60,226 bases of DNA from an uncultured Barnesiella sp. (GCA_944320995.1 CALUJQ010000016.1:1-60226); one strand, 5' to 3'; counted from the stretch's first letter, positions 1-8,780 are shown. The notes: a model not told the origin generated them from the sequence alone. Made by a program: numbers and translations.

Positions 1-1253
1 AAGAAGTGATATTGGGTAGCAAATTTGCCTACATATTTGCCTTCGGCTTTCATCTCGGCCAAACGGCGGGCAACCATCTCGCCCAACAGTTTCTCGGTCT
101 CGATAAGCGATACCTGCACATTGCCGTGGGGGTCGCGGTCGAGCGTGAGCTGACGGGCTACTCCCTCGGGTAGACTGGCATAGATAGCCGAGTTCTCGGC
201 AGAGAGGTGTTTGATGATATAGTTCCTTTGCTCCGATTTCTTGATCATGGCAAATTCGGCTCCATTCTCGGCCAGGTAGTCGTTGAGTTCGGCAATGAGG
301 CGCTTCATGGCGGGTATGAACTCGATGAGGCCTTCGGGAATCAATACGGTACCGAAGTTGTTGCCTTGTGCGGCACGGGCAGCCACGATTTGGGCGATGT
401 AGTTGACCACGTCGTCGAGGGTCATCTGTTTGGCCTCGATCTCTTCGGAAATCAAGCAGACGTTGGGTTGGGTTTGCAAAGCGCATTCGAGAGCGATGTG
501 CGAAGCCGAACGGCCCATCAGCTTGATGAAGTGCCAGTATTTTTTGGCCGAGTTACAGTCGCGTTGTATGTTACCGATAACTTCGGAATAGACTTTACAA
601 GCCGTGTCGAAGCCAAAAGAGCTCTCGATCATCTCGTTCTTCAAGTCACCGTCGATGGTCTTGGGGCAACCGATTACCTGCACACCGGCACCGATTTGTT
701 TGTAATATTCGGCCAACACGCAGGCGTTGGTATTGGAGTCGTCGCCGCCGATGATTACCACAGCCTTGATACCCAGCTCCTTGATAATTTCGAGACCGCT
801 GTCGAATTGGTCTTTGGTCTCGAGTTTGGTACGTCCCGAACCGATGATGTCGAAACCGCCGGTATTGCGGTAATCGTCGATAATATCGGCCGTAAGTTCC
901 ATATATTTATGGTCGATAAGTCCGCCCGGGCCCAGCAGGAAACCGAAGAGACGGCTATCTTTATTCAAAGCCTTGATTCCGTCGAAAAGGCCCGAAATCA
1001 CATTGTGTCCACCGGGAGCTTGACCACCCGAAAGAATCACACCCACGTTGATAGCAGGATATTCTTTCTTTGCGGCAGCTTCAAAACGGAGTACCGGCAT
1101 ACCGTATGTATTGGGGAATAACTTGGCAATAGCCTCTTGGTCGGCAACCGATTGAGTAGCCTTGCCCTCGACGATGGTTACGCCGTTTTTAATGGCTTCG
1201 GGCAGCTTGGGCTGATACGAAGCGCGAGCGGTTTGAAGTGCACTTTTCTTCAT
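1..1253 (-). CDS. pfp: PPi-dependent 6-phosphofructokinase, partial (3' end beyond window)
   Basis: The protein would phosphorylate fructose 6-phosphate with pyrophosphate in cytoplasmic glycolysis. 417 codons are visible from ATG at 1253; the C-terminus lies beyond position 1. An N-terminal motif GVILSGGQAPGGHN is followed by GGDDSNTNA and PKTIDGDLKN, the nucleotide/PPi-binding and catalytic signatures of the long PPi-PFK class. The GGDD motif, in place of the GGDG of ATP-dependent enzymes, supports PPi use. The gene is divergent from the fucosyltransferase-like gene. A possible -7 box (GAACTTTG, one mismatch to TAnnTTTG) lies at 1302-1309. An open frame on the opposite strand over 207-1121 is antisense noise. 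Confidence 0.93.
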   Translation of the reverse strand, partial: MKKSALQTARASYQPKLPEAIKNGVTIVEGKATQSVADQEAIAKLFPNTYGMPVLRFEAAAKKEYPAINVGVILSGGQAPGGHNVISGLFDGIKALNKDSRLFGFLLGPGGLIDHKYMELTADIIDDYRNTGGFDIIGSGRTKLETKDQFDSGLEIIKELGIKAVVIIGGDDSNTNACVLAEYYKQIGAGVQVIGCPKTIDGDLKNEMIESSFGFDTACKVYSEVIGNIQRDCNSAKKYWHFIKLMGRSASHIALECALQTQPNVCLISEEIEAKQMTLDDVVNYIAQIVAARAAQGNNFGTVLIPEGLIEFIPAMKRLIAELNDYLAENGAEFAMIKKSEQRNYIIKHLSAENSAIYASLPEGVARQLTLDRDPHGNVQVSLIETEKLLGEMVARRLAEMKAEGKYVGKFATQYHF

Positions 1254-1301
1254 TGTAAACTCTTTTGTTTGTGTATGTTTGTTATATCTCTTTCTGTCGG
1301 G

Positions 1302-1309
1302 CAAAGTTC
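1302..1309 (-). promoter_or_regulatory. Possible -7 box for pfp
   Basis: Read on the minus strand the sequence is GAACTTTG, one mismatch from TAnnTTTG. It lies about 50 bases upstream of the pfp ATG. Confidence 0.35.
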
Positions 1310-1512
1310 GTATTTTTTTTTCAAAGAGCCAAATACCCAATATGAATTTCACATTTATTCCCATGGCCACCCAATTCGCTTTACAGGAGTCCCGTTCCAT
1401 CGAAAAGATACCGGTATCTTCTTTCACACAGGCCCAAGATTCGAACCTCTCTCGAAGTCTATGCTTTCACCTAAAAAACAATCTCCTTTCTACGATTTCA
1501 AAATAAATGCCT

Positions 1513-1520
1513 TAACTTTG
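1513..1520 (+). promoter_or_regulatory. -7 box TAACTTTG for the fucosyltransferase-like gene
   Basis: This is a perfect match to the Bacteroidetes -7 consensus TAnnTTTG, 31 bases before the ATG at 1551. The position argues against any translation start upstream of 1513. Confidence 0.6.
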
Positions 1521-1550
1521 TTAAGTTTTTCTATTCCCAAACAACCGCAC

Positions 1551-2390
1551 ATGAGAAAGAACGAAATTTGGTTTGTCCCCGTCGGAGGGCTTGCCAACCG
1601 TATGAGAGCAATTGACTCGGCCGTAGCTTTGAGTCTGGAAACTCATAGCAAGTTGCGCATCATTTGGTTCAAGGATCACGGACTGAATTGCCGTTTCGAC
1701 CAACTGTTCGACCCGTTCGATATTCCTACCGTATCCGTAACAGAGGCTTCATGGTCCGATTTGCTGCTCTATGACCGCCCCCGGAGAAAGAACTTTTTCA
1801 TACCCCGCCTTCCCCAAGAATGGTTGTTCGACAGTCGCATCTATGAGGTACAAGCGAAGAAACTCGTTCAAGAACATTTCGATTTCCACAATTGGGCCAA
1901 AGGCAAGAAGGTTTATATGGCTTCATTCGTCTCCTTTTATTCTCCCCGCATCGAATGGAAAATCTATTCCATATTCAAACCTCAGCCCAATCTCATCAGG
2001 GAAATCGACGCCCGGCGAAGCGGCTTCGGTCCAAATACGATAGGAATACATATCCGTCGCACCGACAATGTTATCTCTATCGCCCAAAGCCCCACCCACT
2101 TGTTTATCGAACGCATGGAAGATGAATTGAAGAAAAACTGCGATACGACCTTTTATCTCGCCACCGACTCCGAAGAGGACAAAAAACGTATCATCGACCA
2201 ATTTGGAGACCGGGTGTTTTTCTCTACTCAAAAAGCCGACCGCAACAGTGTCGAGGGTATTCAAGAAGCGCTCATCGAGCTATATCTGTTATCGCACACC
2301 CGCCAAGTGTTAGGGTCGGTATATAGTTCATTCTCCGAAGCCGCGGCTCAAATCGGGAATATCCCCTGCACAGCCCTGCAAAAAACATGA
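1551..2390 (+). CDS. NodZ/O-fucosyltransferase-like glycosyltransferase
   Basis: This 279-residue soluble protein has no signal peptide. It opens with a conserved-looking GGLANRMRAI motif and carries IGIHIRRTDN near residue 167. That HxRRxD motif is the GDP-fucose-binding signature of the alpha-1,6/O-fucosyltransferase superfamily (FUT8, NodZ). FYLATDSEED and VLGSVYSSFSEAA follow, matching the order of later motifs in that superfamily. The frame stays open back to 1137, but the start at 1551 is preferred because a promoter box sits at 1513 and the upstream part overlaps the pfp promoter region. A role in fucosylating surface glycans or proteins is inferred. Acceptor and donor cannot be read from the sequence, and no other glycan gene is adjacent. 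Confidence 0.6.
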   Translation: MRKNEIWFVPVGGLANRMRAIDSAVALSLETHSKLRIIWFKDHGLNCRFDQLFDPFDIPTVSVTEASWSDLLLYDRPRRKNFFIPRLPQEWLFDSRIYEVQAKKLVQEHFDFHNWAKGKKVYMASFVSFYSPRIEWKIYSIFKPQPNLIREIDARRSGFGPNTIGIHIRRTDNVISIAQSPTHLFIERMEDELKKNCDTTFYLATDSEEDKKRIIDQFGDRVFFSTQKADRNSVEGIQEALIELYLLSHTRQVLGSVYSSFSEAAAQIGNIPCTALQKT

Positions 2391-2413
2391 AGTAACATTC
2401 TACTCCCCTCTAA

Positions 2414-2456
2414 AATTTACATTCGGGAGCTTTTCCAAAGCTCCCGAATGTAAATT
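2414..2456. terminator. Perfect 20-bp hairpin between convergent genes
   Basis: Two perfectly complementary 20-base arms flank a 3-base TCC loop. The right arm overlaps the stop codon of the minus-strand gene ending at 2455. The stem ends in A/T pairs on both sides, so it probably works as a bidirectional terminator between the fucosyltransferase-like gene and the phage-like block. Confidence 0.75.
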
Positions 2457-3081
2457 ACCGCACGATGCATCGCAACATGGCCGCGGCTTGTTCAAACCGT
2501 CCCAAGATCTCATACACAAGAGCCGCACACGTATAGCAAACGGCGGGAATCAATGAAGGACTGATTTCATACGCTGTAGCATTTCTGTCGGGATAGGCCA
2601 CATAACGGGCCGTTGTCACCCGGTGCATCTCCACGTAAGGCGGCAATGAATAATAATCGAGGCACTTTTGTCCCTCTTCCTTCGACACAATACAGACCGG
2701 GAAAGTGACTCCGCCACGAGTATATGGATTAAATTGCAATTCATACATCGGCGAGGTATGGTCAATAAATGTCGTGACCGGCTGCCTCCACCCCTCTATG
2801 CAAAACTCGGTCATGCGCCACACATCGTCGGGCAGGACAACTCGACCGCTCCCGTCGGGGCGGCTCTTGGGACGCAACGACGAGGCACAATCGACCTGAG
2901 GCAATGACGAGACCGGTTCCGAAGCCCATACAGCAAGCAGAGCATCGGGTATTTTCTCCCGTATATACTGCTCAATATCTATCCCTACCTCCATTGTGAT
3001 ATCAACCTCCCGCACATCGGTAAGCTCCTCCATGTTCACTTTAACCCGATCGACCAATTCGTTTACTGTCACATTCATCAC
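2455..3081 (-). CDS. Phage head-adaptor-like protein (hypothetical)
   Basis: This 208-residue protein has no signal peptide. It starts with an acidic helical segment (NELVDRVKVNMEELTD) followed by VLPDDVWRMTEF..GWRQPVT, then a YSLPPYVEM strand region and a C-terminal helix with alternating alanines. The LPDDxxRMxxFxxxGW..PV pattern resembles head-tail connector/adaptor proteins of phages infecting Bacteroidetes; this is recalled family resemblance, not a search result. It is the last gene of the minus-strand block, overlaps the previous gene by 4 bases (3078-3081), and its stop lies in a strong hairpin. The function is not certain; a structural role in a phage-derived particle is the best guess. 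Confidence 0.55.
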   Translation of the reverse strand: MMNVTVNELVDRVKVNMEELTDVREVDITMEVGIDIEQYIREKIPDALLAVWASEPVSSLPQVDCASSLRPKSRPDGSGRVVLPDDVWRMTEFCIEGWRQPVTTFIDHTSPMYELQFNPYTRGGVTFPVCIVSKEEGQKCLDYYSLPPYVEMHRVTTARYVAYPDRNATAYEISPSLIPAVCYTCAALVYEILGRFEQAAAMLRCIVR

Positions 3082-4187
3082 TCACTTCTTTTCTGTTTGA
3101 CAAAATTATTTTCATCGACATACAGATCCCCCTCTACAAGGGTATCGGACCACTTCTTCAAAGTCCCGTTCAACCCGTCGGCCGATATTTTGAAAGAACT
3201 AACCGTCGCCCCGCTCGTATCCTCACGAAAGACTTCAATCTGTCGAGGCAAAACCGAGACTTTATACGAGCCATCGGTTTGCGGGTCCTCCATCGTCAAC
3301 GAAACCATATCTTTGCTGGTATCAAAGTTTATGCGGAGAACGGCTGTATTGCCATTGTAAAAAAGAAATCCTTTTGTAATCGGGCTGATCACAAGCTCCC
3401 TGTTCCCTTCTATGGGAACTCGCAATTCTCCGGCCTGCGACAGGGTAGTACCTATTTCAAGATGACGAATTTCCCCATTACACAATTCCCATGAAGAGAA
3501 ACCATTTGTTGTACGTATGCCCTGCCTACTATCCATAAGGACCAATTCATCGGGCCTCAATTGTAATTGGTCGGCTATGGCACAAAAGCGGGGGAATTCT
3601 TCCCATTTCAGAGAGTCCGACGGTCTCTCTCCCTTACTCATCACCGAAGGCCTTAACCGATAATATTTCCCTACTAAGAAAACGACATCGACAATTCCAT
3701 CGGTCGATTGGTAGGTCGTCTGTGAAGACCATACCCCCCGGAACAAAAAGCTGGGAGTTCCCACCCCATCAAACTGCAATGGCGTTACATAATTGCGCCA
3801 AACCGAGCCGTCCCACACGAGAGAAATAGCCGATGCCATATCGGTATTGATCGTCATGGTCGCACCTTCCTGCAAAGAAGGGAATACATAAGTCCCCTTC
3901 TCCGGAGCTATATATACATAACAGGCAGGTTCACCACTCTCTACCTTGGGGCTAAATGTGTCGAGATTAGAAATAACCCCGATAACCGGAGCCGAAACCG
4001 CATGATTCGAATCACACCAAATTTGTTTCACCGAATTCCACACCCAAATAGATTGTGTCTTCTCGTTAATAAAAAATTCACCCGGCAAACCGCCTTCGGG
4101 AAAATCTTTAAGAAAAAACTCCAATCCATAATATGCCCCCAAACAACCATTGTCTCCCCGCAAATGGCTATGAACCGTCGCTTTCAT
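3078..4187 (-). CDS. Phage tail-fibre/appendage-like protein (hypothetical)
   Basis: This 369-residue soluble protein is rich in short beta motifs. The N-terminus carries a FFINEKTQSIWVWNSVKQIW-type segment, common in phage fibre adaptors that display small beta repeats. The middle has RGVWSSQTTYQSTDGIVDVV and KYYRLRP, also typical of such proteins, and the C-terminus ends GDLYVDENNFVKQKRSE. There is no enzyme motif, signal peptide or membrane segment. It overlaps both neighbours by 4 bases (start and stop ATGA-type), so the last three genes of the block are translationally coupled. A fibre or other particle-surface protein is inferred; a lectin-like cell protein is an alternative. Confidence 0.5.
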   Translation of the reverse strand: MKATVHSHLRGDNGCLGAYYGLEFFLKDFPEGGLPGEFFINEKTQSIWVWNSVKQIWCDSNHAVSAPVIGVISNLDTFSPKVESGEPACYVYIAPEKGTYVFPSLQEGATMTINTDMASAISLVWDGSVWRNYVTPLQFDGVGTPSFLFRGVWSSQTTYQSTDGIVDVVFLVGKYYRLRPSVMSKGERPSDSLKWEEFPRFCAIADQLQLRPDELVLMDSRQGIRTTNGFSSWELCNGEIRHLEIGTTLSQAGELRVPIEGNRELVISPITKGFLFYNGNTAVLRINFDTSKDMVSLTMEDPQTDGSYKVSVLPRQIEVFREDTSGATVSSFKISADGLNGTLKKWSDTLVEGDLYVDENNFVKQKRSE

Positions 4188-4567
4188 CGTTTCTTCCCTT
4201 TCTTCAAATGTGTGAAAATCAAATGTAACCGCTCAGCTGCCTGCTCGATAAGTTCAGGTGTAGAGACCTCTTCATCAGAGAGATTATACGGTTCTTTCCG
4301 CAAAAAATCCCGGGCGCCCTGCCAAGAGCGCACATTAGGGACAATCGTATATGTATCCTCGACTGGTTGTTGACAAGCGACCTCGAGCAATTTGAACCGT
4401 TTCCCATATCCTCGGCTCCTTTCCAAAGCCTGCTGCAACGGCTCGTCGTCGGTAGAGAAAAAACCGTTCACCCCGTTCCTCGCAAAAAAATGAATGCGTC
4501 GAGGCTCTCCGTTTACAACCACCGAAGTCGATAAATTTCCCAATTGGGTTTGATAAATCTTCATCAT
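4184..4567 (-). CDS. Small phage-like hypothetical protein
   Basis: This 127-residue protein starts at a double ATG (MMKIYQTQLGN). Its N-terminal half looks beta-rich with a HFFARNGVNGFFSTDDEPLQ segment, and its C-terminal half is helical and ends in the basic tail KKGKKR. The function is not recognised. Small proteins of this layout sit next to capsid genes in many tailed phages, where they act as head or neck accessory proteins. Here it follows the capsid-like gene after a strong terminator and overlaps the next gene by 4 bases. Assignment to the phage-like block rests on position and coupling. Confidence 0.5.
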   Translation of the reverse strand: MMKIYQTQLGNLSTSVVVNGEPRRIHFFARNGVNGFFSTDDEPLQQALERSRGYGKRFKLLEVACQQPVEDTYTIVPNVRSWQGARDFLRKEPYNLSDEEVSTPELIEQAAERLHLIFTHLKKGKKR

Positions 4568-4590
4568 ATCTCTTCCATTTTTATTGTGAT

Positions 4591-4629
4591 AAAAAATTGG
4601 GCAACCGGACTTTTATTACCCGGTTGCCC
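4591..4629 (-). terminator. Intrinsic terminator directly after the capsid-like gene
   Basis: Arms 4599-4608 and 4620-4629 (GGGCAACCGG and its complement) form a 10-bp stem. On the minus strand they are followed by a run of six T (4591-4596). It lies inside the co-directional block, 45 bases after the capsid-like stop, so it would lower expression of the three downstream genes relative to the capsid-like gene. Confidence 0.8.
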
Positions 4630-4673
4630 GCCAGTCCCCTAAAAACTCAATTTAATCACTGAGATACTGCTCC

Positions 4674-6086
4674 TTAGGAATCGGGATCGGGAATATCCGG
4701 CTCGATACGCATGTGTGCAGCCGGATAACGCAAGGTCAAGCAACTGGCCTCGGTCAATACCAACGCATCGGTATTGCGCACACCCGATTTCTTCAAATCG
4801 AGTTCTTGTGCTCCAAACGGAACATGAGACCACTTTTGTACAAATTCCGGGTCGAAGATGAAGCCGTAATCGGTCATACCGCAATCGTCGAACACCTCGG
4901 AATAAAGCACATAGAGTTTACCGAATTTCGACTTGATTTCCGAGAAGTCGATACCCCATTGCACCTTGTCTTCCCGAGCCATTACCACCTTGGTCATCTC
5001 GATCTTGTTGATACGGCCTATAAACGACGAGCCTCCAATCAAGATCTTCCGTCGATTCCCGCCATTTCCGGTAAAGGCTTGACGCATAATATCGATCAAA
5101 TCGTTTTGCGTCATTTCTACAAGGGGGTTATACGTGTAATGTTTCCCGGCTTGCCACCAAATACCGTCGGTAAACATCACATTCTCTTTTTTGCGAGGAT
5201 CGAAAATGGTAGTCTTCACGCCAAACATGAAACTCTTCTCCATACCCAGACGCATATCATAGATAGCCGCCTCTTCGGCGTCCGTGATATCCCGTTCCAC
5301 CTCCTTGTTGGCAATCTTTTGGAAAGTCGATTGCTCGATCTGCATCTTGAATATCTGACAGTAGTTTTGACTCTTGACAGGCAAAGCCGCAAACTGAGCG
5401 GTCTGCACATCGAGTTCGGTCGCCGCACGACCCATACGGATAAGGGGAGTATTTGCCGGGATAGAAGGCACGCAATTTACCATCGTCCCGATGGTCATTC
5501 CATTGATAGGATACACGGTCAAAGAGCCTGTTTCCTCGTCCTTTGCCGAAACATAAAGCACCAAATCGGCTTGTGACAACTCTTTGCCATTAGAAAATTC
5601 ATATCCTTTCACTCCCTGTACAAGAATCGTATCCGAGACCTCGAAAATGCTATTGTCTATCGCATCGATTTTGGCCTTCTTATGCGCCTCGGTCACAGAC
5701 GAAGCACCCGGAGCCGCATATACATTTTTCATGTACGACTTGGTAGGTTTCACATCGACCGAATAATAATCGACAATCATCGATGATGCCTTTCTGGCTC
5801 CATTCCAACGTGACAACTGGTCGATAGGAGTTGACATCGGCCGTATCTTCACAATGCGTTTATCTACTTCGTTACGCAACAACGACGGGCTGTTTTCCCG
5901 TACAATATCGGTCGTTAAAGGCTCATTGGTCACCAACTTGCCACCCGACATGCCGGGAATTACCGCTGCCAAAACCACTCCCGCATCGAGCAATCCGTCC
6001 CAGATGTGCCAACATACGAACAATACCAGAAAACCGGCCAACCAAAGCAACGGTTTTTTCCACTTCAATAAAAACTCTTTCATCAT
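4674..6086 (-). CDS. Phage major-capsid-like protein with N-terminal membrane segment
   Basis: This is a 470-residue protein. Residues about 12-28 (LLWLAGFLVLFVCWHIW) form a hydrophobic helix preceded by lysines, followed by a second mildly hydrophobic stretch to about 45. From residue 77 the sequence RIVKIRPMSTPIDQLSR resembles the N-arm of HK97-fold capsids of the SU10/DUF5309 and crAss-like type. The middle has an EKSFMFGVKTT.DPR segment and a GIWWQAG segment, and the C-terminal part has KILIGGSSFIGRIN and SKFGKLYVLYSEVFDD, also in the order expected for such capsids. No maturation protease, portal or terminase is nearby. A membrane anchor is unusual for a capsid. The family call is by eye and could be wrong; the phage character of the neighbours supports it. 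Confidence 0.6.
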   Translation of the reverse strand: MMKEFLLKWKKPLLWLAGFLVLFVCWHIWDGLLDAGVVLAAVIPGMSGGKLVTNEPLTTDIVRENSPSLLRNEVDKRIVKIRPMSTPIDQLSRWNGARKASSMIVDYYSVDVKPTKSYMKNVYAAPGASSVTEAHKKAKIDAIDNSIFEVSDTILVQGVKGYEFSNGKELSQADLVLYVSAKDEETGSLTVYPINGMTIGTMVNCVPSIPANTPLIRMGRAATELDVQTAQFAALPVKSQNYCQIFKMQIEQSTFQKIANKEVERDITDAEEAAIYDMRLGMEKSFMFGVKTTIFDPRKKENVMFTDGIWWQAGKHYTYNPLVEMTQNDLIDIMRQAFTGNGGNRRKILIGGSSFIGRINKIEMTKVVMAREDKVQWGIDFSEIKSKFGKLYVLYSEVFDDCGMTDYGFIFDPEFVQKWSHVPFGAQELDLKKSGVRNTDALVLTEASCLTLRYPAAHMRIEPDIPDPDS

Positions 6087-6136
6087 TTTTCTCTTTTAAA
6101 GTTCAACAAAAACATAAACTTCTCCTTTCTCCGAAA

Positions 6137-6895
6137 CTACAAATCCCACACACTGTGGCGACGACGATTCCTGAACATGGGAGAATAGTCTGAATCCGAT
6201 TCAAAACTACCGCCATTGCGCAACGGAGGCAATGAATCACCGCTGCGCTCCCGTTTTTCGAAAGCGATGCGTTCATTACGCCCGCGCACCTCGGCATCAT
6301 GCTCGGCACACGACAGGTCACGGTCATAATAGAGTCCTTTGAACAGCAACTCCAACACCTCGTCGTTCAACTCGCCCATAAACACATGATTGCACAGATG
6401 GTACACCCGGTCGAGAAATCCCTCGAACTCCTCATCGCTCATACCCTTGTCCGATTTGAATCGCTTCATGCAACGGCTGCTCTTCGCCAGATTCTCACGC
6501 ATCTGCGATTCCAACTCATTGAATCTCGCCATGCGCGACAGATACTCGTCATTCGCCTTGCGCACCTCGGCCATGCGGCCCTCGTCCTCGGCACAATCGA
6601 GCATATCCTTCCCGAAGTAGCGCACACAGGCGATAAGAGCATCTTCACCACCGATGACGTCCGAAATGAACGCCCCCATTTTCGGGTTCGCCATAAACAA
6701 CTTGCACAGTTTACTTTGATCGTCGGCCAACCGCTCATACCGCTCGTTGCGCAAAGAATCATACTCCTCCAAGGCATCGAACAGTTCATCGTCATTATCG
6801 ACCCGCAGGGTCGGATACTGACGCAAAATTTTCTCCACGAGCAAATCGCGGGAGCTCCGTCGATTACTGTTTTTTTTCTGATAATTCTTTTCCAT
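6137..6895 (-). CDS. Charged helical protein at head of the phage-like block (scaffold-like?)
   Basis: With the start chosen at ATG 6895 (MEKNYQKKNSNRRSS) the protein has 252 residues. It is highly charged and mostly helical, with a probable coiled-coil stretch (ELESQMRENLAKSSRCMKRF) and a basic, serine-rich C-terminus ending RRRHSVWDL. There are no membrane segments and no recognisable enzyme motif. A longer reading frame to 6988 is possible, but a promoter-like box at 6931-6938 lies inside that extension, so the shorter start is preferred. Its place just upstream of the capsid-like gene is where phages encode scaffold proteins, and the composition fits, but this is inference only. Confidence 0.5.
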   Translation of the reverse strand: MEKNYQKKNSNRRSSRDLLVEKILRQYPTLRVDNDDELFDALEEYDSLRNERYERLADDQSKLCKLFMANPKMGAFISDVIGGEDALIACVRYFGKDMLDCAEDEGRMAEVRKANDEYLSRMARFNELESQMRENLAKSSRCMKRFKSDKGMSDEEFEGFLDRVYHLCNHVFMGELNDEVLELLFKGLYYDRDLSCAEHDAEVRGRNERIAFEKRERSGDSLPPLRNGGSFESDSDYSPMFRNRRRHSVWDL

Positions 6896-6930
6896 AAATT
6901 TACTGATTAGATTTCCCATATATGGTACCG

Positions 6931-6938
6931 CAAAGTAA
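6931..6938 (-). promoter_or_regulatory. Possible -7 box for the phage-like block
   Basis: The minus-strand sequence TTACTTTG has one mismatch to TAnnTTTG and lies 36 bases before the ATG at 6895. It is the only candidate promoter seen for this five-gene block. Confidence 0.4.
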
Positions 6939-7031
6939 ACCCGATCTATTCCCTTTTTTATGGCATCTTCATACAATTGAACTTTCACCGAAAGATTTCG
7001 CAGTAAAAGAGAAATTACCGAAAAATTTCTC

Positions 7032-7039
7032 TATTTTTG
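7032..7039 (+). promoter_or_regulatory. -7 box TATTTTTG for fumarase
   Basis: This is a perfect TAnnTTTG match, leaving a leader of about 70 bases before the ATG at 7117. Confidence 0.6.
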
Positions 7040-7116
7040 CAACACAATCGTGCCGAAGCCGGTTTAGTTCACAACCGCCTCCAAATCGAAAAGCAAACTT
7101 AAAATAACATATAACT

Positions 7117-8757
7117 ATGGCTATCACACCGTTTAAGTACCAACCCATGTTCCCGCTCGGCGAAGACACCACCGAGTACTACCTGCTTACGAAAGACTAC
7201 GTATCGGTAGGCGAGTTTGAAGGGAAACCTATCTTGAAAATCGAAAAAGAGGGACTCACCGCCATGGCAAACGCCGCATTCCGCGATGTTTCGTTCATGC
7301 TGCGCCGCTCTCACAACGAGCAAGTGGCCAAAATCCTCAACGACCCCGAAGCCAGCGAAAACGACAAATATGTAGCGCTCACCTTCCTGCGTAATGCCGA
7401 AGTCGCCGCCAAAGGCGTTCTCCCCTTCTGCCAAGATACGGGAACAGCCATTATCCACGGCGAAAAAGGCCAACAGGTTTGGACCGGATATTGCGACGAA
7501 GAAGCACTCTCGCTCGGCGTTTACAAAACCTACACCGAGGAGAACCTGCGCTATTCGCAAAACGCACCCCTCTCCATGTACGAAGAGGTAAATACCAAAT
7601 GTAACCTCCCTGCACAAATCGACCTCGAAGCTACCGAAGGCATGGAATACCGGTTCCTCTGCGTAACCAAAGGCGGAGGCTCGGCCAACAAAACCTACCT
7701 CTACCAAGAGACCAAGGCCATTCTCAACCCGGCGACTCTCGTCCCCTTCCTCGTGGAGAAGATGAAAACCCTCGGTACGGCCGCCTGCCCGCCCTACCAT
7801 ATCGCATTCGTCATCGGGGGTACCTCGGCCGAGAAAAACCTCCTCACCGTAAAACTCGCTTCGACTCACTACTACGACAACTTACCCACCACGGGCAACG
7901 AATACGGCCGCGCATTCCGTGATGTCGAACTCGAAAAACAAGTTCTCGAAGAGGCTCACCGCATCGGACTCGGCGCACAATTCGGCGGCAAATACTTCGC
8001 ACACGACGTACGCATCATTCGTCTGCCCCGCCACGGCGCATCCTGTCCCGTAGGACTGGGAGTAAGCTGCTCGGCCGACCGCAATATCAAGTGCAAAATC
8101 AACAAAGAGGGCATTTGGATCGAAAAACTCGACAGCAACCCCGGCGAGCTCATTCCCGAGGCCCTGCGTCAAGCCGGTGAAGGCAATGCCGTGAAGATCG
8201 ACCTCAACCAACCCATGAGCGAAATCCTCAAAGAACTCGACAAATATCCCGTAGCCACACGACTCTCGCTCAACGGTACCATCATCGTAGGACGAGACAT
8301 CGCACATGCCAAACTCAAAGAGCGTCTCGACCGTGGCGAAGAACTGCCCCAATACATCAAGGACCACCCCATCTACTATGCCGGTCCCGCCAAAACGCCC
8401 CAAGGCATGGCCTGCGGCTCAATGGGCCCCACGACGGCCGGCCGCATGGACCCCTATGTTGACCTCTTCCAAAGCCACGGAGGCTCCATGATCATGCTCG
8501 CCAAGGGCAACCGCAGCCAAGCCGTTACCGACGCCTGCAAGAAACACGGAGGGTTCTATCTCGGCAGTATTGGCGGTCCCGCCGCTATCCTCGCTCAAAA
8601 CAACATCAAGAGCATCGAGTGCGTCGAATATCCCGAACTCGGCATGGAGGCCATCTGGAAAATCGAAGTCGAAGACTTCCCCGCATTTATCCTCGTCGAT
8701 AACAAGGGCAACGACTTCTTCAAACAGATCAAACCCATCTGCCCCGCCAAGAAATAA
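7117..8757 (+). CDS. fumB: Fumarate hydratase, class I (iron-sulfur)
   Basis: The enzyme interconverts fumarate and malate in the cytoplasm; in Bacteroidales it serves the reductive branch from oxaloacetate to succinate. The 546-residue length is normal for class I. Cys105 in PFCQDTGT corresponds to one ligand of the oxygen-sensitive 4Fe-4S cluster, with further cysteines in the [12 protein letters not shown] region. The C-terminal beta-domain carries [24 protein letters not shown]. It is monocistronic, with its own promoter and a strong terminator at 8781. The fum symbol is used for the class; A or B cannot be told from sequence. Malate dehydrogenase lies at the other end of the window. Confidence 0.95.
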   Translation: MAITPFKYQPMFPLGEDTTEYYLLTKDYVSVGEFEGKPILKIEKEGLTAMANAAFRDVSFMLRRSHNEQVAKILNDPEASENDKYVALTFLRNAEVAAKGVLPFCQDTGTAIIHGEKGQQVWTGYCDEEALSLGVYKTYTEENLRYSQNAPLSMYEEVNTKCNLPAQIDLEATEGMEYRFLCVTKGGGSANKTYLYQETKAILNPATLVPFLVEKMKTLGTAACPPYHIAFVIGGTSAEKNLLTVKLASTHYYDNLPTTGNEYGRAFRDVELEKQVLEEAHRIGLGAQFGGKYFAHDVRIIRLPRHGASCPVGLGVSCSADRNIKCKINKEGIWIEKLDSNPGELIPEALRQAGEGNAVKIDLNQPMSEILKELDKYPVATRLSLNGTIIVGRDIAHAKLKERLDRGEELPQYIKDHPIYYAGPAKTPQGMACGSMGPTTAGRMDPYVDLFQSHGGSMIMLAKGNRSQAVTDACKKHGGFYLGSIGGPAAILAQNNIKSIECVEYPELGMEAIWKIEVEDFPAFILVDNKGNDFFKQIKPICPAKK

Positions 8758-8780
8758 TCTTACGGGGAATTCCCTATACA

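Noticed and set aside
207..1121. Long plus-strand open frame (304 codons)
   Set aside because: It lies antisense to the PPi-phosphofructokinase gene, whose motifs are unambiguous; the plus frame has no recognisable motif.
1137..1550. N-terminal extension of the fucosyltransferase-like gene
   Set aside because: It overlaps the pfp promoter region and lies upstream of the promoter box at 1513.
2455..6895. Intact prophage
   Set aside because: No integrase, terminase, portal, tape-measure, lysis or repressor gene and no attachment-site repeats were seen around the block.
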